Shown here: piece by piece, positions 1-9,599 of the stretch
Layout of the letters: the number at the start of each line of letters is the position of its first letter
How positions within the stretch are numbered: position 1 is the first letter of the stretch
The notes under the pieces: model-generated
What the model was told of the DNA's origin: nothing
Databases searched by the model: none
The model's input: the letters and a program-made list of their open reading frames with translations, nothing else
Program-made: the position numbers and the translations under genes
DNA from: Astropecten irregularis
Taxonomy: Eukaryota > Echinodermata > Asteroidea > Paxillosida > Astropectinidae
Direction: 5' to 3'
NCBI GenBank assembly: GCA_963971285.1
Contig: OZ020253.1
Span: forward strand, 16,876,528-16,940,527
DNA length: 64,000 nucleotides

Positions 1-75
1 CTTAGTGCGCCTGTACGGTATTCGGGAGGTCGCCGGTTCAAATCCCGCTCCAGCCAGTTTTTCTTTGTTCTCTTT
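1..75 (+). repeat. tRNA-derived SINE piece
   Basis: It contains a tRNA B-box and acceptor-like end (GGTTCAAATCCCGCTCCAGC) followed by TTTTTCTTTGTTC. The same unit occurs as a hairpin at 36784-36885 and weakly at 63535-63580. There is no complete cloverleaf, so it is not a tRNA gene. Confidence 0.6.
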
Positions 76-150
76 TATTTGTCATTGACTGGCTTGGGCT
101 GGCCACTGTTAAACTTTGTGGGAATATTATGAACAGTCATTTCACTTGAA

Positions 151-504
151 AGCTAATATCATACTTTGGTTTTTATCAAAGAAATGCAGATTCCTGGGCA
201 CAAATATCAAGACAGATACAGTAACAGTCATAATTTCAGACCCATATAATGCCCACTTTTTGAGAAAACAGTGAAAAACTCCTACAGTATTTTTTAAAGT
301 CTTTTCAAATGATTTTTGATCTTTAAAAGATCACAATTGTTTTTGGTCATTGGTTTTACTCTTTGTCTGGATAAATGCAGCATTACAGGAGGACAAATTT
401 AGCGGTATGTTTCTACCATGACCATCTTCATACCCTGTAAGTTATTGGTAAATCTGTGAATATTTCTGTTTCGGTATGCTACCAAAGTATGATAGTACCT
501 TTAA
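151..504. repeat. Family A palindromic element
   Basis: About 355 bp with inverted ends (TAATATCATACTTTGG left, CCAAAGTATGATAGTACCTTTAA right) and the central self-complementary GATCTTTAAAAGATC. Non-coding MITE-like repeat. Confidence 0.8.
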
Positions 505-836
505 ACAATTAATTATTGTTTCCCAAATATAACCTGACCTCGTTTTAACTATGAAACTGTATATATATTCCAAAAGCCCAAAACACTATAAATTACAAAT
601 TATATAAGCATGATCAACTTCATGACATTGAAAACAAAATGCTATATTTTGGGTGAACTCTCTTTATATACTGGCCATAGGCCACAATTAATGTGAAGTT
701 TCATTTAAGTAGGTATATATTTGCAAATAAACAATATTTTAGGTTCGTGAACACGATTAATGAATAGTTATTTCATGCAGTCTTCTTCATTTCACTGTGT
801 TTTGTTCCCTTTTGTGGTCGGCCACTGATTTCACAG

Positions 837-894
837 AGCCAGCGAACTGACCAGGCTACCCCAGGGCATTGTAAAGCACAGTGAGAGACTACAG
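837..894 (+). CDS. P4HTM: P4HTM copy 1, exon equivalent to exon 5 of copy 2
   Basis: A 58-nt exon between acceptor TTTCACAG and donor GTATAT. One base completes a codon from the missing upstream exon, then 19 codons read [19 protein letters not shown]. The copy 2 counterpart (54202-54259) is also 58 nt, has the same phases, and reads VVSLTKLPETIVHWSEQLQ. This segment precedes the iron-binding core in human P4HTM. A 155-codon open frame on the opposite strand crosses this exon and is a shadow. Confidence 0.88.
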
Positions 895-3800
895 GTATAT
901 ATATTGCCCTGTATAATATCAATGATGATAATACTCGGTGCTCCTTGCCAGCAAAACTGTTGCGTGTGTCTTTTGGTTGATTCTTGATCACTTCTGGCCT
1001 CTTTTCCATTAAATTGTCAAGCCTGATACAGCCGTCCTTTGATATATTCAAGCTCATTTCCTGCACACCATGGCCAGAGGCTTTGATGGGCTTATTATAT
1101 ATAATACCCTGACGACTGAACTGTGTACGTGGCACTTCAAGGCATCTCCGATCCTTTCCCCAATGTGGATACATTTCTTCAGGGGCCAATTTCATAAAAC
1201 TGTTAAGCACAAAAATTTGCTTAGCACAAAAATGTCTCACCCAATATTAAAAACAAACCGCCATTGAAAATTCCATTTGATATTCATGGTCAGCGAACAA
1301 CAGCCAAAGAACAATCACAAGTGATACACAACACGTGGACATTTGGTTGTTAACCCTGTTTTTATTAAGACATAAATGTCATGCTTAGCAAATTTTTTTG
1401 CTTAACAGTTTTATCAAATAGGCCCCTGATGACATCATCTCATGTTGCTTAAATGTAGTATCATACTTTGGCAGCATACCAAAACAGAAATGTTCACAGA
1501 TTTACCTGTAACTTACAGGGTATAAAGATGGTGATGGTAGAAACATACCATTCAAATTGTTTTTATCTAGAAAAGAGTAAACCCAATAACCAAAAACAAT
1601 ATTGATCTTTTGAAGATGAAAAATAACGGTGACTATTTTAAAAAATACTGTGGCTGTTTTTCACTGTTTTCTCAAAAAGTAGGCACCGTATGGTACTGGG
1701 AATTTCACAGATAACTGTTACTGTATCTTCCTTGATGTTTTTGCCCATCAATCTGCATTTCGTTGACAAATACCAAAGTATGATATTACTTTTAAAACAT
1801 AGCCCTACTGAGTACTGACTGATGCAAGGCTGAGTAGGCTATTCTGTTACAAGAGGTGCATAAGAGAAAGCAAAACAAGGGATTTATGCCAATTATAGCA
1901 TGAGGTAACTGAATACATTAGTATTCCCCTGAAGATTCTTAAAAACTGGGACTGGCCAAACATTTCTGCAACAATTGGTGACACTGTACTGTAGTCAAAC
2001 CCTGGAATAATTGGTGCTTGCATCCTTGGGCAAGACACTTTGTCACATATTGCTCCTCTTCACCCAGGTGTAAATGGTTACATGTGAGGGGAGAGATGGC
2101 TTTGTGTTTGATTAACCATTGCAGACCTGGGGCCAATTTCATAGAACTGTTTATAAGCACCAAAATTTGCGTAAGCACCATAAACCTTGGTAAATGAAAT
2201 CAGTATGCCAGCGACAACTCCTTGTCAATGTTATGTTCAACAAACAATGGCCGAATACAAGTCAAAAGCAGTAAACATCAAATGAAAGTTTGGTTGGTAA
2301 TCCTGTTTCATCAAGGAAGATTTTTTATGCTTAAGCAAGTTTTGTGCTTAAGCAGCTCTATGAAATTGGCCTCAGGTCTCCCCCTCCTCCTTGGTCTCGG
2401 TCTCCCCCTTGGACCATCAGGTCTCGGTCTTGGTCTTGGACTTCCAGATCTCGACGACCACACTGGTTATAGACTTTCTCGATGAAAATATTTGTTTAAT
2501 ACTGTGATGCACTGTCTGCACAGGTTGTGTACTACGAACCAGGGGGTCATTTCCATGCACATTATGATTCGGAGGAGATAAGCCCCGACCAGCGCTGCTG
2601 CCACACATCAGAAATAATCAAGGAAGAGGATACTTCACCTGATGGTCTGAAGGCCCCCCGTCTCTGTAGGTGTGTGTTTAAAAAAAACAAGTTCTTGAAA
2701 TGTTTTGCTCAGTAAATCTGGTGGTTACTTGTCAACTTGCACTAGTATGCATTGGGTGACATTCAAGTAAAGAGTAGAACTGAGTAAGACTTGTGGATAC
2801 ACCGGGGGTCAATTTCATAGAGCTGCTTATATAAGGACCAACATTTGCTTAATCACCAAAAACCTTATCATTTGACCACGTAAAATGCCATGTCAATGTT
2901 ATGCTCAGCAAACAATGACCGAACGACACCGAATACAAGTCAAAAGCAGTAAACATCACATGCAAATTGGGTTGGTAATCCTGTTTGATCAATGAAGAAT
3001 TTTTTTGCTTATGCAAATTTTGTGCTAAGTTAAGCAGCTGTATTAATTGGCCCCTGGCCTGATCAGTCTTGATATTTTTCGTGTGATTGATTTCAGATTT
3101 ATAACCATTCTGTACTATCTGGATGACACAGAGGAAGGTGGTGAAACGGCCTTTCCCGTTGCAGACAATGACACCTTCTCTGAAGAGGTATACTTAGATG
3201 TATTCAAAAGTCATTCCATGAAAATACTGTAAGCTGGGTACTACTCTTTTTTATTTTTGTTTTATATACTCTTAAAAACAATTATTTTAATCCGGAAAGA
3301 CAATAGAAAAACGTTACAATTTGTAACTGTTTGTAACTACACATAAGGCTAAAGCGAGCCATGACAGCTTCGCTATTCTAGTCTATTCCATATTGGCATT
3401 TTGAAAAAAACATGATGAAACAGTGCTGATGTATAATGTACTTCGGTGAAGGGCAAGCCTAATTTGTGATAAAAACTTCATAAAAATTTTGGAGGTATTC
3501 GGAGGATTTTATTTTGTGATGTCAGCATTTCAAAGGGAAATATTTGTTAAGAGAATGGTCAATCCCAGTTCTACCAGCCATTGTTGTCCATTTTTGATCG
3601 TACTCACCCTCCCTCCTCCTGATACCCCCCTTGTCCTGATCCTCTCATCCACTTATGTGTATCTTTACTTGCATGAAATATTTGTTTATAAAAGAAAATA
3701 CTAAGTTGAAAACTAATCATCAAAACGTTTTTTGATTGAAGAATTTGGGCGTGAACATCAGTGATTTGAGTCGGCACTGTCACGACGCCAATCTCTATGT

Positions 3801-6800
3801 CAGACCAGAGAAAGGCAAAGCCGTCATGTGGTACAACCATTATATCAACCAAACCACAGGTAAGCAAATCCACCAAGCGAGGGCGCTCTGCTGGACAATT
3901 AATTAATTCCGGGTTTGTTTTCTTTAAAGGTAATATCATACTTTGGTTTTTGTCAATGAAATACAGATTCATGGGTAGAAATATCAAGGAAGATACAGTA
4001 ACAGTCATCTGTGAAAATTTCAGTCCCATACCATGCCCACTTTTTGATAGAACAGTGAAACACGGCCACAGTATTTGTTAAGTCTTTTCTCTTTTATTTT
4101 TGATCTTTTAAAAAATCAAAAAGGTTTTCGGTCGTTGTTTTACTAATTTCTGGATAAATACACCATTTTAGGCGGAAACATTTTAACGGTATGTTTCTAC
4201 CACCACCATCTTTATACCCTGTAAGTTATACATAAATATGTGAACATTTCTGTTTTGGTTTCTTACCAAAGTACGATACTACCTTTAATGGAGAGTACAG
4301 CTACTCTTCCCCTGCACTTTTACACGCTCCAGCAAGGAGTTATTCAAACAACTACCCCGTATCCGGCCTATGATAATACATTTCAGTATTTAGACATTCA
4401 AATTAATAATCATCCTTCAGCGTGTGACAATACACTCCGGGAAATTGCCAATGAAAATGTATATGCAGTTGCTTGTGCGTAAACAGGCCTGGGGCCAATT
4501 TCATAGAGCTGCTTAAGCACAAAATTTTGCTTAAGCATGAAAAGTCTTCCTTGATCAAACAGGATAATTGCAACCAAATTTCCATGTGATGTTTACTGTT
4601 TTTTACTTGTATTTGGCCATTGCTTGCTGAGCATAACATTCACAAGGAGTTTTGGCTGTTGGTATACTGATTTAATTTACCAAGGTTTTCGGTGCTTAGG
4701 GAAATTTTGGTGCTTAAGCAGCTCTATAAAATTGGCCCCTGAACCACAGGTGAGCCTGTCCTTCACTGAAACGTGACGTACTTTCACTTGAAGATTAATG
4801 AAGTGGAAAATATATGATGAGCCATTGGACAGATTTCCATTCAGAATTGACAAGGATTTTACACTAAATGACAGTGATTGTGATTACTCAAAGATGATGT
4901 GTAAATGTGTACGATTGTTTGTAGTTTACATCATGTGCACTTTTCCAATGAGAAAGAGAGATGGTTTTGGCACTTTACAGTGGCATTATGAATATCTCCT
5001 TTTAGCATTTTTGCGCAAATCGATCGAGTTTGTTGCGTGCGCGTTTTTTCTTTGAGTGAGTATAGGGCCTGACCCGTTTCGATCCTAGCAGGATCTTTAT
5101 AAGTAATAAACTGCTGTAAACTGCTCATCAGCCAAAATGATGACCTGCAATTTATCAAAATGTTTGGAGTTAGGATCGAGAGCCTGACGCGTTCCGATCC
5201 TAGCAGGATCTTTATCGAAGGCTAAATGAGCGAGCCAGAGTGTGGGGTGAGTCAGCGCTATAGTTGGGCTTACACGTGGTTCCGTTTGTTTGTCATTCTT
5301 CAATACGTTATTGGGATTTCTTATTGGCCGTATTTTATTGACAGTGGTTTGGTGATTTTCGAAACGAATGTAATAGTTTCTTTGGGATCTGTCAACTCAT
5401 CTGTTTGGCGAGTCTTGGTGGCCCAATTTCTTGCTGAATGGGGTTAAGATGGCCTTTTCAAGTCAAGGGGAAAGTAGGCTTAACGGATTTTGCCTTGCTT
5501 GTTTGTGGTGAGTGTTAATGGGTTCTGAAACAACACCGTACTAACGCTGTTTAAACATTTTGAAACAACCGGGGATGTTCATGTTGCCATACTCAAATTG
5601 AAGCAATTGTTTAAGTACAGGTAGGGCCTATAATGATCAACCCATGTTTTTGAAAGCTTTTTAATCGGCATTAGGGGGTATTTAGAAACCGGACATTCTG
5701 AGCAACATGCAGCGCTCATCTGCATCAGGGTGTGGGCAGGTGGGACTAGGGATTTATAGCATCCTGGTATACTGATGAGCCTTTGCTCAGTGGTGCACGA
5801 AATGAGAATGGATGCTGAAGTTGCATGTGTCGTGACTTCATTCTGTTTGATCCGCTGTGACAAATTCATCAGTCGTGATCTGACAATAATATCTCTGGAT
5901 TGCAATATTGTTGAAAGCCCTTTCAACGTGATTATGGCGACTGAAATTTTACCATACAGTTTCACCCATGGAGGTCTATTTCTACCTCTTTGAGTTTACC
6001 AGACATTGAAAATCTTCCATCCGGTTCCACCTCAATTATCATACAGTAATTACCTGCAACAAACATTCTCGTGAGTCTACACGAAATCTTACTCGATACT
6101 ACATACAAAGTGACAGTGTGTCTCCATTATCAACGTTCTACATTTCGATTTGATTTCCTGTATTTCGTAACATCACTGTGACCTTCATAAACCTGACATT
6201 GTTATACCACTCTATGAGATCAAACAATCCGATGATACTGTGGCATGCAACTACCCAAACTACCTTTTAGTGACTGTTACATATAATTTGCGTTAATGAC
6301 TTTTAGTGGCTCGATTTTACTCAGTAAGATCATTCATTATACGGTGAATGTGATGGGACATTAACTCCAGTCCATAATGTTGGGTTAATTGGCCTATCTA
6401 TTTTGTAGGGGTTGGTTAGGTGTTTCAAATACAAGTAATTAACTGCTGCAAACTGCTCATCAACCAAACGAACGGCCTGAATATAATGCTTAGAGTTAGG
6501 TGAGCCTGACGTTTCGATCCTATAGCAGGATCGTTCTAAAAAAGAGACACATGTAACGTCAGTTTCAGAAAGAACATTAAAGCATTATCATGTAAAGACA
6601 CGGTGCGAATTCGCAGTATCGATTTGTAATGATATGTCGTTATTGGTAAAGGTCACATGAGAAAAGCACTCACATCTCTTAAATATTCCAAAAGTAACGG
6701 TGACAAGATTGTTTTTAATACTGCGTGCGTTTGTCATTGTTTTCTCAAAAAGTGTGCACCGTATGGGACTGAAAGTTCCACAGATGACTGTTACTGTATC

Positions 6801-9257
6801 TGTCTTGATATTTGTGCCCGCGAATCTGCATTTCTTTGACAAAAAGTATGATATCACCTTTAACTTCTGCCTTCAAGATAGATCACCCGTGTTTGAAATA
6901 ATGAATTTAGAAAATATTGTTAAATTAAAACACCCCAACATTAAAAAAAAACATATTCTAACGTACCTATATCGATTTTTTATTTCACCGTATTCCATTT
7001 TGCCGATTAAAAAGGCTGAGTCAGTCTTTTATTCATTTTCTCTTCGCTTTTCAATTAGCTTGTATTCAGCCTTGATGGATATTTTTGGCCGAGGTATCAA
7101 ATGGCACCTCATAACTTTCCTCTCGCATTAAATGACCAATTCTCAATTGAAATCTATTATTCGCCGTCTGTGCACAGGCTATGCATCTTTAATGCCGTCA
7201 GTTCATCTGTAACCTTGTTGATGTAAGTGGATACTCCGTCTGTAAGAAACTGCTGATATTTTGTTTTTATGAAAAGGCAATCCGATACCTGTCTTGAGTG
7301 ATTTATGATGTTGTGTATATTTCCGATCTGGAATCAAGAAATTGCCTTCTCTTCCCAAGAGGGTGTTTTTTAAACCCAAGCACCGACTGCTTTTAAAAAG
7401 TAGACTTAATTCTTAGTAATTATACTCAACTGATACAGTTCAATCCAGTGACTGGTGTACAGTTACATAATTATTGAGACTGCAACTCCGATGTCTTGCA
7501 TGTCTTTTGTTAACGTCGTTCGCATGTAGTAATTTTCTTTCTCTTAAAGGTCACTCTTTGCATTCATGGCAACATTCATACTGGTTTAAAATCAAGACTT
7601 TATACTCAACCGCAACTTCAGCTTGAACATCAACATCAATTACCATCAACTTCAGTATCAACAATATCATCAACAACAAGACCGGCATCAGCACCAACTT
7701 TAACGTCAACAACACCATTAACATCAACTTCAACATCAACACTATCATCAACAACAAGACCGGCATCGGTACCAACTTTAACGTCAACAAAACCATTAAC
7801 ATCAACTTCAACATCAACACCATTAACATCAACACTATCATCAACAACAAGACCATCGGCACCAACTTTAACGTCAACAACACCATTAACATCAACTTCA
7901 ACATCAACACTATCATCAACAACAAGACCGGCATCGGCACCAATTTCAACATCAACAACACACATCATTAACATCAACATCAACAATATCAAACCAGCAG
8001 CATCAATTATTTAATTATGTATTATGCGTTTGGTATTCCACATTATTTGCGGCAGGGTCAGAGCACGGAATTCTTTATGAACCTTTCGTGAGGTTCTCTT
8101 TCCCTTGGGGACAAGGGAATTACAGTAAGTTTTAAAAGCGAGAGCAAAACCCCAACAAGGCCATGCGCCGGAGAGAAACTTGCGCGATCGGGATGGAATT
8201 CGAACCGTTCGGACCATGACGAGGAAGACGATAAAAGAAACAATTACATGTCTAAATAAATCAATCCAAAATTGGAGTATTCCTCCTGGCTCAAAATGCT
8301 ACCGTAATTTTCGGAATATTGGCCGCGGCTTATATATTGATTATCACCCTGAAAAATGTCCCTGCGGCTTATATTCCAGGCGGCTTATGTGGAAACATCT
8401 TAATAATAAAATAAACTTTGGGGTATGCCATCCTCATGCATACACTTCTTGTGCCTCAAACAAAAAATGAATTGATTTCTCTTCAAGATTATTTAGACTA
8501 TTTTTTTTTCGTCTTGCTCTGCCAAGGTTGGCTGGGTCCTATGAATCCGTACTCCCTGCACGGGGGCTGCGACGTCAGAAGGGGCTCGAAGTGGATCGCA
8601 AACAACTGGATTACCGTGGACGACTCTTTGCACAGGCAGATGTTGTACATGGAGGCTATGGATCAACAAACGAAAAGGCCTGATAATGACTTAGGAGGAC
8701 ATGACGATGAGAATGGAGGCTTCTACGGGGCTCTTGATGATTTACGAGGCATCTGGTTGGATTACATATTGAGCTCTAGCGGCCTGGAAGCCGCCCGGAA
8801 CTTGTTCGGTGAGGCTGAGATCGTTCCAGAAGTTGTTGTTGATGTCTTGGCTGATTACACGGAGGCCAACGCTGCCGAGATTCAAGTGAGGCGTGGAGTT
8901 GATGTGGGTGGCACGTACGCGTACAACATCGTCTGGCACGGCCAGGTAGATGAAGCACACCACCATCATCATGATCATGATCATGATCCTCACTATCTCC
9001 ACGAGAAGAAATCCATGTCTGACTTTATACTAATGGCCTGCACCCACGGGGGTAGTCCTAGTAGGTCCGTGGTCACCGATCACCAACGCCTGCCCGACGG
9101 TCCCTCTACGGCCGGGGAACCTTCGGCGGCGCCCGCGCGCGTTCTCAAGAACCCCAGGCTGGCAGCGGGAGGCAACGGGGAGGACGCGACACGCCACCGG
9201 TATCCTGGCAACAACCTAGACGGCCCGGTGGAGAAGAGGACCACGGATGAGTTGTGA
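837..9257 (+). CDS. P4HTM: P4HTM-like transmembrane prolyl 4-hydroxylase, copy 1 (5'-partial; exons 837-894, 2524-2669, 3097-3187, 3742-3859, 8527-9257)
   Basis: Five exons join in frame to encode the catalytic half of a transmembrane prolyl 4-hydroxylase, an ER-membrane Fe(II)- and 2-oxoglutarate-dependent dioxygenase linked in vertebrates to HIF-alpha hydroxylation. Visible in order: a segment reading [16 protein letters not shown], the jelly-roll core with [10 protein letters not shown] (iron ligands His 2560-2562 and Asp 2566-2568), [35 protein letters not shown] with the distal iron ligand His (8559-8561), and SKWIANNW with the 2-oxoglutarate-binding Lys (8589-8591). All catalytic residues are present. 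The N-terminal anchor and EF-hand exons are not in the first 836 bases, which hold repeats, so they must lie upstream of the window. Exon phases equal those of copy 2 at 31136-57798. The last exon is far longer than in copy 2. The family call is firm; substrate and HIF role in this animal are inferred only from family knowledge. Confidence 0.93.
1181..1428. repeat. Family C palindromic element (AACTGTTAAGCAC subtype)
   Basis: About 247 bp with inverted ends GGGGCCAATTTCATA and its complement. The nearest relative is 59103-59342. Confidence 0.8.
1449..1795. repeat. Family A palindromic element
   Basis: Opposite orientation to 151-504, with about 340 bp of similar sequence and the same inverted ends. 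Confidence 0.8.
1998..2115 (+). repeat. SINE-tail fragment (GGTGCTTGCATCCTTGGGCA)
   Basis: A segment also present at 32308-32505 and, on the opposite strand, at 63800-63960. It has no coding content. Confidence 0.6.
2128..2376. repeat. Family C palindromic element
   Basis: Inverted ends GGGGCCAATTTCATAGA / complement, with the GAGCTGCTTAAGCAC-type subterminal region. It lies just before exon 6 of P4HTM copy 1. Confidence 0.75.
2380..2460. repeat. GGTCTCGG/GGTCTTGG low-complexity patch
   Basis: Repeated GGTCTC and GGTCTT hexamers. A related patch with GAGACC/GGTCTC palindromes is at 60220-60325. Confidence 0.5.
2524..2669 (+). CDS. P4HTM: P4HTM copy 1, exon 6 (iron-binding HxD motif)
   Basis: 146 nt, acceptor CTGCACAG, donor GTGTGT, ending in phase 2. 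It encodes [16 protein letters not shown] with the HYD iron-binding pair. A loop with three Cys and an acidic stretch follows (RCCHT ... PRLCR). It is 39 nt (13 codons) longer than copy 2 exon 6 and nearer in length to the human loop, so copy 2 probably shortened here. Confidence 0.93.
2803..3056. repeat. Family C palindromic element
   Basis: About 250 bp, degraded ends, ending 40 bp before exon 7 of P4HTM copy 1. Confidence 0.75.
3097..3187 (+). CDS. P4HTM: P4HTM copy 1, exon 7
   Basis: 91 nt, acceptor GATTTCAG, donor GTATAC. It encodes [20 protein letters not shown] and then [10 protein letters not shown], the central strands of the dioxygenase fold. Length and phases are identical to copy 2 exon 7 (55974-56064). 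A family C palindrome ends about 40 bp before the acceptor. Confidence 0.94.
3742..3859 (+). CDS. P4HTM: P4HTM copy 1, exon 8
   Basis: 118 nt, acceptor TTGATTGAAG, donor GTAAGC, ending in phase 1. It encodes [20 protein letters not shown] followed by [19 protein letters not shown]. Length equals copy 2 exon 8. The second half and the first 41 intron bases are almost identical to copy 2 although the rest of the introns is unrelated (see findings). The minus-strand frame over 3604-4029 is a shadow. Confidence 0.94.
3924..4288. repeat. Family A palindromic element
   Basis: 365 bp, ends TTAAAGGTAATATCATACTT and CTACCTTTAA. The TTAA at both ends may be part of the element or a target duplication. 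Confidence 0.85.
4491..4740. repeat. Family C palindromic element
   Basis: Best preserved copy: GGGGCCAATTTCATAGAGCT at the left and its near complement at the right, 250 bp. Confidence 0.85.
5065..5220. repeat. Dispersed repeat with CGATCCTAGCAGGATC motif
   Basis: The motif occurs twice here, once at 6500-6535 and, partly inverted, at 17100-17300, each time near the phrase CTGCTCATCAGCCAAAATGA or its complement. The full element is unknown. Confidence 0.55.
6656..6863. repeat. Family A, partial (one half)
   Basis: Only the half from the centre to the TATGATATCACCTTTAA end is recognisable. Confidence 0.6.
7635..8000. repeat. Hexamer-based minisatellite (ATCAAC-like)
   Basis: Degenerate ATCAAC/AACATC hexamers are arranged in higher-order units. 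GCACCAACTT-type landmarks start at 7691, 7769, 7859 and 7937, giving spacings of 78, 90 and 78 bp, all multiples of 6. The long minus-strand frames rich in Val and Asp come from this periodicity. Confidence 0.8.
8527..9257 (+). CDS. P4HTM: P4HTM copy 1, last exon with long His-rich C-terminal tail
   Basis: 731 nt from acceptor TCTGCCAAG to stop TGA (9255-9257). The first 33 residues are the conserved end of the dioxygenase domain ([29 protein letters not shown]). A 209-residue tail follows, against 62 residues in copy 2. The tail holds a hydrophobic/acidic part ([18 protein letters not shown] onward), a His/Asp run [12 protein letters not shown] at 8958-8993, a Pro/Ala/Gly-rich part, and the terminus TDEL. 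The frame stays open throughout and is GC-rich relative to the flanks, which supports coding. I do not recognise a domain in the tail. An undetected small intron inside it cannot be excluded. Confidence 0.88.
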
Positions 9258-9590
9258 TGTATCTCTTTTAAGTACAGACCTTTAGATCTACAAGCAGGCT
9301 TCCAAAAATAGTAATCAAAAACCTCTGTCCTAAAGCAAACTGTTGAAATGGAACAGTAATTTATCTTATGTAAAAACCTGCGGATGTTTATATACACATG
9401 TCACGTACAGTTTGTGTATTCTTGATTTTGGACTCTGCTTTGTAAATACCAAGGTTTGCAGAGTGAAACATTTTAAAGTAACAAACAGCTTTTCAGTTCG
9501 CTTAATATGCACACACCAGCCTCAACGTGAGTCTTACGAGAAAGATTAAAGGGTGGCTGCAATGATATTTAATAAAATTTACCGAAAATA
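9258..9590 (+). other. P4HTM copy 1, probable 3' UTR
   Basis: AT-rich non-coding sequence after the stop codon, ending near a canonical AATAAA at 9571-9576. The end point is inferred from the signal only. Confidence 0.5.
9571..9576 (+). promoter_or_regulatory. Polyadenylation signal AATAAA for P4HTM copy 1
   Basis: AATAAA about 315 nt after the stop codon, followed by AT- and T-rich sequence. It is the first canonical signal after the coding region. Confidence 0.5.
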
Positions 9591-9599
9591 TATTAAATT

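Larger units (their letters stand above)
895..2523 (+). other. P4HTM copy 1, intron 5
   Basis: Intron between the exons ending at 894 and starting at 2524. It holds a family C palindrome (1181-1428), a family A palindrome (1449-1795), a SINE-tail fragment (1998-2115) and a second family C element (2128-2376), followed by a CT/GA-rich GGTCTCGG-repeat patch. No further exon is visible. Confidence 0.8.
3860..8526 (+). other. P4HTM copy 1, intron 8 (4.7 kb)
   Basis: The intron starts with a 41-base tract shared with copy 2. It then carries family A (3924-4288), family C (4491-4740), a CGTTTCGATCC-type dispersed repeat (5065-5220 and 6433-6535), a 3' half of family A (6656-6863) and a hexamer-based minisatellite (7635-8000). 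Between 5230 and 6430 and between 6870 and 7600 I see no gene and no recognised repeat. Confidence 0.75.

Noticed and set aside
1-836. Search for exons 1-4 of P4HTM copy 1
   Set aside because: The region holds a SINE piece and a family A element only; no EF-hand or FLTPEEC-like coding sequence was found.
773-1240. 155-codon open frame on the minus strand
   Set aside because: It runs antisense across exon 5 of P4HTM copy 1 and into a family C palindrome; no family resemblance and no splice context.
3604-4029. 141-codon minus-strand frame
   Set aside because: Antisense shadow of P4HTM copy 1 exon 8 extended into a family A repeat.
7551-7992. Long minus-strand frames rich in Val, Asp, Leu and Met
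   Set aside because: Produced by the hexamer minisatellite; two overlapping frames are open for the same reason.
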